A stretch of DNA of 64,000 bases from HR10 sp964615335 (GTDB taxonomy: Bacteria; Acidobacteriota; Blastocatellia; HR10). Where the stretch lies: NCBI GenBank assembly GCA_964615335.1, contig CAZTMT010000005.1, positions 1 to 64,000 on the forward strand, written 5' to 3'. A program made the translations under genes and the position numbers. The notes beneath the pieces were generated by a model. That model was given only the letters and a program-made list of their open reading frames with translations, searched no databases and had not been told where the DNA came from. Shown in pieces: positions 46,133-54,547 of this stretch. Position 1 is the first letter of the stretch, and each line of letters begins with the position of its first letter.

Positions 46133-47770
46133 ATGAATCTCCACGGAGGTCAGCTTGTCGCCCGGACCTTGAAGGCCGCGGGCGTGGAGGTCGTCTTCAC
46201 GCTCTGCGGAGGACACATCCTGCCCATCTATGACGGCTGCGTGGATGAGGGGATTCGCCTCGTTGACCTGCGGCATGAGCAAGCGGCCGTGCATGCCGCC
46301 GATGCGTGGGCGCGCTGTACGGGAAGACCGGGCGTCGCCGTTGTGACAGCCGGACCCGGCGTGACCGATAGCGTCACCGGCGTAGCGAATGCTTTTCGAG
46401 CGGGAAGTCCCTTGCTGGTCATCGGGGGGCAAGCCCCTTCGTTTCAGCTCGGTCAGGGATCGCTTCAGGAGATGGATCATGTCCGCTTGATGCGCTCGAT
46501 CACGAAATGGGCCGGGCAGGTGCTTCATACGGAACGCATCCCGGAGATGCTCGAGGTCGCCTGGCGTCATGCTGTCTCAGGGATTCCGGGTCCTGTCTTT
46601 CTGGAGATCCCCGTGGATGTTCTCATGAACCAGGTCTCGGAGAAGTCGGTTCGGTTCCCCTCGATGCTATGGCCGCGGCAGGAGCTGCGCCCGGGACCGG
46701 ATCGAATCCGGCACGCGCTGGCTCTTTTGGCTCAGGCCGAGCGCCCCGTCATGATCGTCGGAAGCCACGCGCACTGGTCCGGGGCGCATCAAGTCGTGGC
46801 CCGTTTCGCCGAGCAGCTTCATCTGCCGACCTTCACCAACGGCTTGGGGCGCGGCGCTCTGCCTCCGGATTCGCCGCAGCTCTTCGTTCACGCGCGGCGG
46901 CAGGCGCTCAGGCAGACCGACCTGCTTCTGCTCGTGGGGACTCCACTGGATTTCCGCCTCAACTTCGGGCGCGAGCTACCTCCGGAGGCGAAGCTCATCC
47001 AGGTGGATCTCGATCAGACGGTCATCGGACAGAATCGCACGGCCGAGGCGGGATTGGTCGGAGATCTGCGCGCGATCTTCGAGCTGTTGCTGGAAGCCGT
47101 CCGCGCGGAGCATCCCACGCTGCGCTTCACGGCCTGGCGCGATCGCCTGCGCGAGACGGAGCTGGAGATCTGGCGGCAGTGGGAACCTCGTCTGCGCTCC
47201 AATGCCGTTCCCATCGAGCCGCTCCGGCTCTGTCAGGAGCTAGCGGAGTTCGTGGACCCGGAGACGATCGTCATCGGCGACGGGGGAGACATCGTCTCGC
47301 TGGCGGCCAAGGTGATTCCGGTCTACGGACCGGGACAGTGGTTGGATCCCGGACCCTTCGGATGCCTGGGCATCGGGATGCCCTTCGCGATCGCTGCGCA
47401 ACTGGCGCATCCGGAGAAGAAGGTTCTGGTCCTTTTCGGAGATGGCTCCTTCGGGTTCAACGGCTTTGAGTTCGATACGGCTGTGCGGTTCCGACTTCCT
47501 ATCATGTCGGTCGTCGGAAACGATGCCGCCTGGGGGCAGATTCGCCGCCCGCAGCGCGCTCTCTATGGAGAAGAACGCGCCGTGGCCACGCAATTGGCGC
47601 TCACGCGTTATGAGCGCGTGGTTGAAGCCTTGGGCGGATATGGGGAATTCGTCGAGCGGCCCGAGGAGATCGCTCCCGCACTTCGCCGGATGCAGGCCTG
47701 TGGCAAACCGGCCTGCCTGAACGTGCGCATCGCCGAGCAGCCGCCAAGCTTCGGGGAGAAATATTTCTGA
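46133..47770 (+). CDS. Thiamine-diphosphate enzyme of the acetolactate synthase / 2-hydroxyacyl-CoA lyase family
   Basis: The 545-residue protein shows the three-domain POX fold. The catalytic Glu lies in DLRHEQAAVHAADAWAR, AVVTAGPGVTDSVTGVANAF is typical, and the TPP/Mg motif is GDGSFGFNGFEFDTAVRFRLPIMSVVGND. A FAD-binding middle region typical of acetolactate synthase is only partly recognisable. No small regulatory ilvH/N subunit is adjacent, which makes a classical IlvB less certain; oxalyl-CoA or 2-hydroxyacyl-CoA lyase-type relatives are alternatives. The SD is GGGAGG. The gene is convergent with the E1-alpha gene. Confidence 0.82.
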   Translation: MNLHGGQLVARTLKAAGVEVVFTLCGGHILPIYDGCVDEGIRLVDLRHEQAAVHAADAWARCTGRPGVAVVTAGPGVTDSVTGVANAFRAGSPLLVIGGQAPSFQLGQGSLQEMDHVRLMRSITKWAGQVLHTERIPEMLEVAWRHAVSGIPGPVFLEIPVDVLMNQVSEKSVRFPSMLWPRQELRPGPDRIRHALALLAQAERPVMIVGSHAHWSGAHQVVARFAEQLHLPTFTNGLGRGALPPDSPQLFVHARRQALRQTDLLLLVGTPLDFRLNFGRELPPEAKLIQVDLDQTVIGQNRTAEAGLVGDLRAIFELLLEAVRAEHPTLRFTAWRDRLRETELEIWRQWEPRLRSNAVPIEPLRLCQELAEFVDPETIVIGDGGDIVSLAAKVIPVYGPGQWLDPGPFGCLGIGMPFAIAAQLAHPEKKVLVLFGDGSFGFNGFEFDTAVRFRLPIMSVVGNDAAWGQIRRPQRALYGEERAVATQLALTRYERVVEALGGYGEFVERPEEIAPALRRMQACGKPACLNVRIAEQPPSFGEKYF

Positions 47771-47791
47771 GCGGAAGCCGAGGCGTCCTTT

Positions 47792-48835
47792 TCAGCCGAG
47801 GCTCTCCGGGCCGAAGCTGTGCGCACGGGTCTCTGGCAAAGCGAGAGCGCGTGTGTCCTCGGAGGCTTCAGGAGGAGAGGCATACACTCCTTCCAGGCAC
47901 TCTTCCGGATCCGGATACGGGCTCCGCTCGGCCCAGGCGATCGCCTCATCCACTTCTTGCTGAACGCGGGCCTCCACGTCCTGTAGTTCCGTTTCGGTCG
48001 CGATCGCGTGCGTGAGCAGATAGGTCTTCAGGCGCTCGATCGGATCCTTCCGGGCCCACTGCTCGAAAAGCTCCTTGGGGACGTAGAAGGCGTCATCGTG
48101 AGCCGCATGCCCCGTCATGCGAAACGTCTTGCATTCCAGGAGCGTCGGGCCCTCACCACGCCGCGCGCGTGCCAGGGCGCGCGCGGTGGCTTCGTAGACG
48201 GCCAGCACATCGTTGCCGTCCACGATTTCTCCCGGCATCCCATAGTTGACGGCGCGATCGGCGACATGGGGCACGGCCATCTGTCGCCACAGCGGCGTCG
48301 AATAGGCGTACTGGTTGTTGTTGCAAATGTAGATGATCGGGAGCCGCTGCACAGCGGCGAAGTTCAATCCTTCATGCCAGTCGGCGCGGCTGGTCGCCCC
48401 GTCTCCGAAGTAACAGACGGCCACACGATCTTCTCCCTTCAGCTTGAAGGCCAGGGCGCACCCGGCCGCCACAGGGACCGTATCAGCCATGTGGCTTGGA
48501 AAGGCGATGACATGACGCCGCATATCTCCCATGTGCATGTTTCCGTCTTTGCCGCCGGTCACCCCGGTCTTCCGCCCCATGTACTGGGCCATAATCTGCT
48601 TGAGCGGGATCTCGCGGATGAGAAAGACGCTCATATCGCGATGACTGGGCGCGACGACATCATCGGGGCGAAGCTGAATGGCGCTGCCGACGCCGATAGC
48701 CTCCTGCCCGCGACCCACGTAGACACCCCCCAGGATCTTCCCCTGTCGGTACAGGACGCGTTCGATTCGGTACTCGGCTTCCCGCGTCAGGCGGAGATAG
48801 TAAAACATCTTCAGGAGCACTTCTTTGGGCAGCAT
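47792..48835 (-). CDS. pdhA: Thiamine-diphosphate 2-oxoacid dehydrogenase E1 component, alpha subunit
   Basis: The 347-residue protein has the E1-alpha signatures: SHRDMSVFLIREI, TGGKDGNMHMGD, the TPP motif GDGATSRADWHEGLNFAAV followed by NNNQYAYST, and the TFRMTGHAAHDDAFYV loop. The ATG at 48835 follows AGAAGGAGG, so upstream in-frame ATGs were rejected. The beta subunit, E2 and E3 are absent from the window. It lies 59 bp downstream of cimA on the same strand and probably shares its attenuated transcript. This makes a branched-chain 2-oxoacid substrate as plausible as pyruvate. Confidence 0.88.
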   Translation of the reverse strand: MLPKEVLLKMFYYLRLTREAEYRIERVLYRQGKILGGVYVGRGQEAIGVGSAIQLRPDDVVAPSHRDMSVFLIREIPLKQIMAQYMGRKTGVTGGKDGNMHMGDMRRHVIAFPSHMADTVPVAAGCALAFKLKGEDRVAVCYFGDGATSRADWHEGLNFAAVQRLPIIYICNNNQYAYSTPLWRQMAVPHVADRAVNYGMPGEIVDGNDVLAVYEATARALARARRGEGPTLLECKTFRMTGHAAHDDAFYVPKELFEQWARKDPIERLKTYLLTHAIATETELQDVEARVQQEVDEAIAWAERSPYPDPEECLEGVYASPPEASEDTRALALPETRAHSFGPESLG

Positions 48836-48894
48836 CTGTTCCTCCTTCTGCGACTCTCTGGGTGCGGAGGGCCTCATCGCGATCTCCCCTCGAA

Positions 48895-50529
48895 TCAAAC
48901 CCCCCATCCGTATTGGTGCTCATAGTCGGGAGCCCTCTCCGTGTGCGAGGAAGGAGCCGAGGGCTTTCCGTACTCCTTGAGGAGCTTGTAGCGGATAGCG
49001 TCCACCAGGGCCTGGTAGCTGGCCTCCAGGATGTTCTCGGAGACGCCGACAGTGCTCCAGCTCTCCTGGCCATCGCTCGTTTGGACGAGCACGCGGACTT
49101 TGGCCGCCGTTCCTTGCTCAGCGTTCAGAACGCGGACCTTGTAATCGGTGAGCCGCAGATCGCTCACGCCGCGGAAGACCGACGAGAGCGCTTTGCGCAG
49201 CGCGCGGTCCAGAGCGAGCACCGGCCCCTTCCCTTGGGCCATCGCTTCTTGCACCTTCTCCCCGACGCGGAGCCGTACCGTGGCGACCGAACGGAGCCGC
49301 CCATCGCCGGTGCGCTCGCTCACCACGCGAAATGTCTCCAGGCAGAAGAATTCGCAATCGCCTCGCACGGCTTCTTCAAGGAGCAGGCGGAGCGATCCCT
49401 CGGCGCCTTCGAACTGATATCCCTCATGCTCGAGCGCCTTCACCCGCTCCAGAAGCGCACGCAGGCGTTCGGGATCCGCGGGGAGGTCAATTCCCAGCTC
49501 GGCTGCTTTGTAAAGGAGATTGCTTCGACCCGAGAGGTCGGAGACCAGAACGCGGCGCGCGTTGCCGACAGTCTCCGGAGGGATGTGTTCGTAGGTGGAT
49601 GGGTCTTTGAGGACGGCGTTCACATGCACGCCCGCCTTGTGCGCGAAAGCGCTCCGGCCTACAAACGGCTGGTTGGGGCGCGGGGGCAGATTCGCCAGCT
49701 CGCTCACAAAATGCGCCACCGACGTGAGCTGCCGCAGAGCTTCCGGCCCGATCGTCCGATACCCCATCTTCAACTCCAGGATGGGGAGGATCGAGCAGAG
49801 GTTCGCATTCCCGCAGCGTTCGCCGTAGCCATTGATCGTCCCCTGAACGTGCGTGACCCCATGTTCGACGGCCGCTATGGCGTTGGCCACAGCCAGATCG
49901 GAATCATTGTGCGTGTGAATGCCCAGCCGCGTCCGGAGGCGAGGGCGCACGGCCTCGATCATCTCGATCAGGTGAGAAGTGAGCGTGCCGCCGTTGGTAT
50001 CGCAGAGGACGATCACGTCGGCTCCCGCTCGCTCGGCCACCTGCAGCGTCGCCAGAGCATATTCGGGATTGGCCCGAAATCCATCGAAGAAATGCTCGGC
50101 ATCGAAGATGACCTCGCGTCCGGCCGCCTTCACGTAGGCGATGGAGGCGCCGATGAGTTCCAGGTTGCGCTCGAGCGTCGTCCCCAGCGCCCGGGTGACA
50201 TGCCGATCCCAGCTCTTCCCAAAAAGGGTAACCGTGGGCGTCTCCGCCTCCAGAAGGGCCCGTAAGTTGGGGTCCTCCTCAGCGCGAGAGCGCGGATGGC
50301 ACGTGCTGCCAAACGCCACAAGCCGCGCATGACGAAGATGCAAGTGGCGCGCCCGTTTGAAGAAGGCGGCATCGCGGGGGTTGGAGCCAGGCCATCCCCC
50401 CTCGATGTAATCAATCCCCAGCTCATCCAGCTTGCGCGCGATCATCATTTTGTCCTCGACGGAGAAACACACCTCTTCTCCCTGCGTTCCATCGCGCAGC
50501 GTCGTGTCGTAAATCTCAATCTTCCTCAT
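48895..50529 (-). CDS. cimA: Citramalate synthase
   Basis: The 544-residue DRE-TIM enzyme begins EIYDTTLRDGTQGEEVCFSVEDKM, has the HTHNDSDLAVAN metal-binding motif, and ends in a LeuA-type allosteric domain (VRVLNAEQGTAAKVRVLVQ...). This is the long CimA type rather than isopropylmalate synthase. It condenses pyruvate and acetyl-CoA to (R)-citramalate for threonine-independent isoleucine synthesis. An SD-like GGAGG lies a few bases upstream. Its leader contains a complete transcription attenuator responsive to Leu/Ile codons. Confidence 0.94.
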   Translation of the reverse strand: MRKIEIYDTTLRDGTQGEEVCFSVEDKMMIARKLDELGIDYIEGGWPGSNPRDAAFFKRARHLHLRHARLVAFGSTCHPRSRAEEDPNLRALLEAETPTVTLFGKSWDRHVTRALGTTLERNLELIGASIAYVKAAGREVIFDAEHFFDGFRANPEYALATLQVAERAGADVIVLCDTNGGTLTSHLIEMIEAVRPRLRTRLGIHTHNDSDLAVANAIAAVEHGVTHVQGTINGYGERCGNANLCSILPILELKMGYRTIGPEALRQLTSVAHFVSELANLPPRPNQPFVGRSAFAHKAGVHVNAVLKDPSTYEHIPPETVGNARRVLVSDLSGRSNLLYKAAELGIDLPADPERLRALLERVKALEHEGYQFEGAEGSLRLLLEEAVRGDCEFFCLETFRVVSERTGDGRLRSVATVRLRVGEKVQEAMAQGKGPVLALDRALRKALSSVFRGVSDLRLTDYKVRVLNAEQGTAAKVRVLVQTSDGQESWSTVGVSENILEASYQALVDAIRYKLLKEYGKPSAPSSHTERAPDYEHQYGWGV

Positions 50530-50575
50530 GTCCCCTCAACCTCCTTGATGATGAATGCCGGCTCGGAAAATCAAA

Positions 50576-50610
50576 AGGGCCATTATCCGTTGGCAGCGGA
50601 TAATGGCCCT
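50576..50610 (-). terminator. Attenuator terminator in the cimA leader
   Basis: A perfect 14-bp stem (AGGGCCATTATCCG at 50576-50589 against 50597-50610) with a 7-nt loop is followed on the minus strand by TTTTGATTTT. This is a strong intrinsic terminator placed 47 bp before the cimA start, so it must be prevented from forming for cimA to be expressed. Confidence 0.9.
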
Positions 50611-50659
50611 GGCCCGTTTCGCGATGGCTGAGCCATCACCCGCTGCCCGGCGCGGGCAG
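50592..50659 (-). promoter_or_regulatory. Competing 1:2 and 2:3 (antiterminator) hairpins of the cimA attenuator
   Basis: On the minus strand, segment 1:2 is CTGCCCG-CGC-CGGGCAG (complement of 50643-50659), a 7-bp stem right after the leader control codons. The 3' arm overlaps GGCAGCGG (complement of 50640-50647), which is perfectly complementary to CCGCTGCC (complement of 50592-50599) in the terminator's loop and ascending arm. Forming that 2:3 pairing destroys the terminator, so the two states exclude each other. Confidence 0.8.
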
Positions 50660-50767
50660 GATAATGAGGCGAATAATCAGGGTGAGGGCAGAAGTGAAAT
50701 CCCAGCCGGTCGCGCCGAACTCTTCCGTCCGGCTCATTCGCTCTCTTGTTTCGACCAGCCTTCGCAT
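50636..50767 (-). CDS. Leu/Ile-rich leader peptide of the cimA attenuator
   Basis: The short ORF encodes 43 residues from the ATG at 50767, or 33 from the ATG at 50737. It contains the run ALTLIIRLIILP. Ten consecutive codons (complement of 50657-50686) hold four Leu and four Ile. Ribosome stalling here on low charged tRNA-Leu or tRNA-Ile would cover segment 1 and favour the antiterminator. The stop lies just upstream of the terminator. It has a modest SD and no other expected function. Confidence 0.8.
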   Translation of the reverse strand: MRRLVETRERMSRTEEFGATGWDFTSALTLIIRLIILPAPGSG

Positions 50768-50793
50768 AAGGCACCCACCGAATCCGGTTTCCA

Positions 50794-50821
50794 AGTGTAC
50801 ACAAAATGCGCGAAAGCGCAA
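50794..50821 (-). promoter_or_regulatory. Promoter of the cimA leader
   Basis: On the minus strand TTGCGC (complement of 50816-50821), a 16-bp spacer and TACACT (complement of 50794-50799) predict a start about 20 nt before the leader peptide ATG at 50767. Confidence 0.55.
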
Positions 50822-50940
50822 ATTGAAAGTTTTTAGGCCGATCTAAATTTCCTTTATCGAGGCTCGGGACAATTCGCAGCCCGATGAGCGCACACGGAGC
50901 GGAATTCACCGGAGGGAGCGCCTGAGCTGCCCGAAAAAAC

Positions 50941-51175
50941 CTCGAAGCAGGCGAGTAGCCCGGGGCGAAGCGGCAGCGGAAGCCCCGGGTGAGACCGAAT
51001 CGTGTTCTTCGAAAGAGCCTGCCGCAGCAGGCGACAGAAAATGGCCCGGGGTGAAGCGCAAGCGGAACCCCATTTGGAGACTGAACCTCATTCCGCAAAG
51101 AGCCCTCGAAGAGGGCGACAGAAAATAGCCTGGGGTGAAGCGGTAGCGGAACCCCAGGAAACGGAGTCCCCAATT
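50941..51175 (-). repeat. Dispersed double-hairpin repeat units, inverted orientation
   Basis: Three units about 80 bp apart (markers at 50951, 51031 and 51115) are the reverse complement of the units at 36.5 kb. Read on the minus strand they show GGGGTTCCGCT...CTTCACCCC, GGCTATTTTCTGTCGCC and a variable GC stem with small loop. The 50822-50940 stretch looks like a decayed further unit. No gene is seen. Confidence 0.8.
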
Positions 51176-51189
51176 ATCCCCGAGCCCGC

Positions 51190-51540
51190 ACGAGCGGGCG
51201 GCACATCGGGTCAGAAACCGAACGAACCGAAGGACGCCATTCGTGTATCCTCCGATGTCGCGACCTGGCGTTCATGAACCAGACCCGCTGGGTGGCCGTC
51301 CGATGTGTCGCCCCCTTCGGGGGCTCTTGAGAAAATTTTGGGCTCGCGGTTTCCTAGGGCTTACGCCCTAGGCTATTCTCTGTCGCCCCCTTCGGGGGCT
51401 TTCTGTGGAAAGATGTCGTTCCGTAAAAGGGCTAACGCCCCAGGCTATTCTCTGTCGCCCGCTCGCGCGGGCTCTCTAAGGAAGAGCATCATGGAATTCA
51501 CGTCTTAAGCTGCTCTTTGTCGCCCGCTCTGTGGGACTTT
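51190..51540 (+). repeat. Dispersed double-hairpin repeat array, copy B
   Basis: A core (51196-51312) closely resembles the one at 36371-36485, sharing GACCTGGCGTTCATGAACC and GATGTGTCGCCCCC. Two well-kept units (markers at 51370 and 51442, 72 bp apart) and one degenerate unit near 51508 follow. Together with the inverted units at 50941-51175 this makes a head-to-head arrangement around the core. The array fills the gap between the cimA leader and the glycosyltransferase gene; I see no coding region in it. Confidence 0.85.
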
Positions 51541-51659
51541 TACGAAAGGGCCATTAGGTCTGGGAGATGTTGAACAAGAGGCTTGCAGACTCTCTCGCCT
51601 TGAAAGCCGGAGGATCGGATTGCATAATGCGAGGAGAGACGCTCTGAGGGGGAAGAGAA

Positions 51660-53291
51660 GTGAGGGTGCTGGTGACGCAGGTCGAAAAGGGCGCATCTCG
51701 CGGGAGTCAACTCGATCGGTGGGCCGTGGGCTTTGGGCTCGTTCTGCTTTTGGCGATCGGGTTGCGGGGGAGTCATCTGGGTGCGCGAAATCTCTGGTTC
51801 GATGAGGCCTGGTCCTGGTATATCTCGCAGCAGCCGCTCCGATTTATCCTCCAGGAGGGACAGAGCAATATTCATCCCCCTTTTCTGCATGTTGTGTTGA
51901 AGCTCTGGACGGCTCTTTTCGGAGACAGCCTCGTGGCCTTGCGCTTGCCTTCGCTTCTGGCGAGCGTGGGGATGGTCGCGCTGACGTACATTTTGGGGAA
52001 GCGTCTTCTGTCCCGTTCGGCAGCGCTTCTGGCGGCATTCTTTCTGGCGCTCTCTCCGCATCAGGTCTTCTATGCTCAGGAAGCGCGGATGTACGCGCTC
52101 GTGAGTGTTCTCACGCTGGGAGTTGTCCTGGCGCACGTTCGGCTCCTTCAGGAGATGGGATGGCTCGCTCAGCCGCGTGAGCGCAGCGCCGGCGCATCCC
52201 GGCCAGCAGGCGTCGGCTCGGCCCTGAGCTACATGCTCTTAGGAGCCCTGGCGCTCTACACGCATGTCTTTGGGGCGCTCGTCCTGATGGTGCTCGGCAT
52301 GCATTTCCTCGGCCTGCTGGCCTGGCTCTCTCATCGAGGTGAGCAGCCCGCATCGGTGGGATCTCTTCTGCGCCGATGGGCTGTGTGGCAACTGGGCCTG
52401 GGACTTCTGTATGCCCCGTGGGTGCCGACGTTCTTCTATCAGGTCTTCTCGCGCCCGCGACAGGGATGGCGTCCGCTGCTGGATGAGACCACGCTGGTCG
52501 GAGAGTTCTTCCTCTTTCTGGGAGAGGCGCTCGTCGGAGCGTTCGTCTATCCTCAAGGAGTCTACTACGCTTTGAAGAACCTGCTCGAATACCGATGGAC
52601 GGGCGAGATGCTCTGGCGGGCTGTGGAGAATCTTTCGCTGTATCCCCTCGCTATAGGGATTGGCCTTTTCCTTCTGTGGCGGGGGACGCGGGCGGCTGAT
52701 CGAGTGGGTCTTCTGCCGACGCTCTTCTTCCTTCCGGTGCTCTTGATTTGCGGCGTTCTGCTTGTCATCCGGCAGCACATGGACTTCGGGAGGTATCTGC
52801 TGCTCATCACGCCGTATTATTTTCTCCTGCTGGCGGCCGGTATCATGGCTCTCGGTGCACGGTGGAAGCGAGGCCTGGCGATTGGGCTCGTGAGCCTCCC
52901 GATGCTTCTCGGATTGAAGGCGCACTATCGCGCGCCGTCGTTTGATAGCGACTACCGTCCCGTCGCACGCCTTCTCACGCAAGAGTGGCAGCCGGAGGAT
53001 CGGATTCTCGTTGACCCGCAATACCTGGATCGGTGCTTGCGCTACGAACTGAGGGGGACACCTCTTTCTCAGGCCCTGCCTCCGGCCGATCCCCCTGCTG
53101 CGCCTTTGCGCGATCAGCTCGACGGGATTCAGAGCACGCGCGTTTGGGTTGTTCTGGATTATCGCTCCCCGGAATTTCGGCGTCCCGTCGTATCCGAGAC
53201 CGAGCGCGGTTGGGAAGTGCTCGAGGATCGCTTCTTTCCGGACTCTGATTCTCGCGTCCGGGTGCTGCTTCTGCAGCGTCGAGCGCCCTGA
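51660..53291 (+). CDS. GT39/ArnT-like membrane glycosyltransferase
   Basis: The 543-residue protein has about 10-12 transmembrane helices. In the first extracytoplasmic loop it has the acidic motif ARNLWFDEAWSWYI, and it has HPPFLHVVLKLWTALFG and ARLPSL-like features typical of the PMT/ArnT GT-C fold. It should transfer a sugar from a lipid-phosphate donor to an extracytoplasmic acceptor. The start is GTG with a GGGGGAAGAG site. A periplasmic tail of about 110 residues follows the last helix. Donor and acceptor are unknown. Confidence 0.86.
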   Translation: MRVLVTQVEKGASRGSQLDRWAVGFGLVLLLAIGLRGSHLGARNLWFDEAWSWYISQQPLRFILQEGQSNIHPPFLHVVLKLWTALFGDSLVALRLPSLLASVGMVALTYILGKRLLSRSAALLAAFFLALSPHQVFYAQEARMYALVSVLTLGVVLAHVRLLQEMGWLAQPRERSAGASRPAGVGSALSYMLLGALALYTHVFGALVLMVLGMHFLGLLAWLSHRGEQPASVGSLLRRWAVWQLGLGLLYAPWVPTFFYQVFSRPRQGWRPLLDETTLVGEFFLFLGEALVGAFVYPQGVYYALKNLLEYRWTGEMLWRAVENLSLYPLAIGIGLFLLWRGTRAADRVGLLPTLFFLPVLLICGVLLVIRQHMDFGRYLLLITPYYFLLLAAGIMALGARWKRGLAIGLVSLPMLLGLKAHYRAPSFDSDYRPVARLLTQEWQPEDRILVDPQYLDRCLRYELRGTPLSQALPPADPPAAPLRDQLDGIQSTRVWVVLDYRSPEFRRPVVSETERGWEVLEDRFFPDSDSRVRVLLLQRRAP

Positions 53292-53315
53292 GAGGTCTTC
53301 GGCGAGGAGGAGACG

Positions 53316-54401
53316 ATGATCTGGGATACGCTGCGAGCGTATGATTATGAGCAGGTCGTCATCCTCAACAACAATGCTTCAGGCCTGCGAGGATTCATCG
53401 TCCTGCACGACACGACGCGAGGTCCGGCTCTTGGGGGGATTCGCGTCCGTCCCTATCGGGACGAAGAGGAAGCGCTGGAGGATGGTCTGCGGCTCGCGCG
53501 CGCGATGACGTACAAAGCAGCGGTCGCCGACTTGCCGTGCGGCGGAGGGAAGGCCGTCGTGATCGAGCATCCAGGATGGGATCGCGAGCTGGCCATGCGC
53601 ACGCTCGGCCGATTCATCGAGAGCCTGCAGGGACGGTTTCAGACAGGGCGCGATCTCGGTCTCACGGAAGAGGACGTGCGGATCCTTCGAGAAGAGACGC
53701 CGTATATCGGGTGCGAGGGGGAGGAGTCCGACGCGTGCACGGCGCTTGGGGTGATCGAAGGGATGCGGGCGTGCGTGGATCATCTGGCCGGTGTGGAGGG
53801 TCCTTCGGCGAATCCTTTTGCTGGGCTCACGGTCGCTCTGCAAGGAGTGGGACGCATCGGATGGGCTCTCGCGCGGCATCTGCACGAAGCCGGAGCGCGC
53901 GTGATCGTCGCCGATATAGATGAACGACGGGCGCGTGCAGCCCAAGCGGCGTTCGGCGCGGCGGTGGTTTCGCCCGAAGAGATCTACACGGTCGCTGCCG
54001 ACATCTTCTCCCCCTGCGCCGTGGGCGGGATTCTGACGGAGCGAACGGCTCAGCTTCTCCGCGCGCGCATCGTGGCCGGATCGGCCAACAACGTGCTCGC
54101 CAGCGATGCGGTCGGATGGATGCTCATGGAGCGAGGGATCCTCTACGCTCCCGATTACGTGATCAATGCCGGCGCTCTCATTCATGGGGCCAACCTGTAT
54201 TTGCGCGGCAGGAGGGATAACGTCGCTGAGGTGCGGCGGATCTACGAGCGCGTGCGGGAGATTCTGGCCTGCGCCGAGCGCGAACGCGTACCGCCTCATC
54301 GGGTGGCCGATCGCCTGGCCGAGAGCCGATTGAAATCGCCCAAGACCTATCGCGATCTCTTCTGGAGCCAGGCGCAGGGCGCATCGGGATGCTGCATCTG
54401 A
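53316..54401 (+). CDS. Glu/Leu/Phe/Val-type amino acid dehydrogenase (leucine dehydrogenase type)
   Basis: The 361-residue protein is short as in leucine/valine/phenylalanine dehydrogenases. It has GPALGGIRVRPY, the catalytic Lys region AMTYKAAVADLPCGGGKAVV, the dinucleotide-binding segment VALQGVGRIGWALARHLHEAGARVIVADID, and AGSANNVLA. It interconverts an amino acid and its 2-oxo acid with NAD+. Branched-chain substrates are most likely by length, but phenylalanine cannot be excluded. The gene lies 24 bp after the glycosyltransferase. Confidence 0.9.
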   Translation: MIWDTLRAYDYEQVVILNNNASGLRGFIVLHDTTRGPALGGIRVRPYRDEEEALEDGLRLARAMTYKAAVADLPCGGGKAVVIEHPGWDRELAMRTLGRFIESLQGRFQTGRDLGLTEEDVRILREETPYIGCEGEESDACTALGVIEGMRACVDHLAGVEGPSANPFAGLTVALQGVGRIGWALARHLHEAGARVIVADIDERRARAAQAAFGAAVVSPEEIYTVAADIFSPCAVGGILTERTAQLLRARIVAGSANNVLASDAVGWMLMERGILYAPDYVINAGALIHGANLYLRGRRDNVAEVRRIYERVREILACAERERVPPHRVADRLAESRLKSPKTYRDLFWSQAQGASGCCI

Positions 54402-54547
54402 ACCTGGCGGTCGGAGTTCTTCCGGAGCCGTTGTCCGCGTGCCGGGAGTCTGGTAATGTCTTCCTCTCCAGCAAGGGGAGCCGCCGTCATCCGGAGTCCT
54501 GAGAGTGCCGGAGCGGCTCCTGACATTCAAATGCGGAGGAAGGGGAG

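Noticed and set aside
50941..51540. CRISPR-like array
   Set aside because: The repeated units vary in their stems, are 72-80 bp long, lack unique spacers of constant length, occur in both orientations and have no cas genes nearby.
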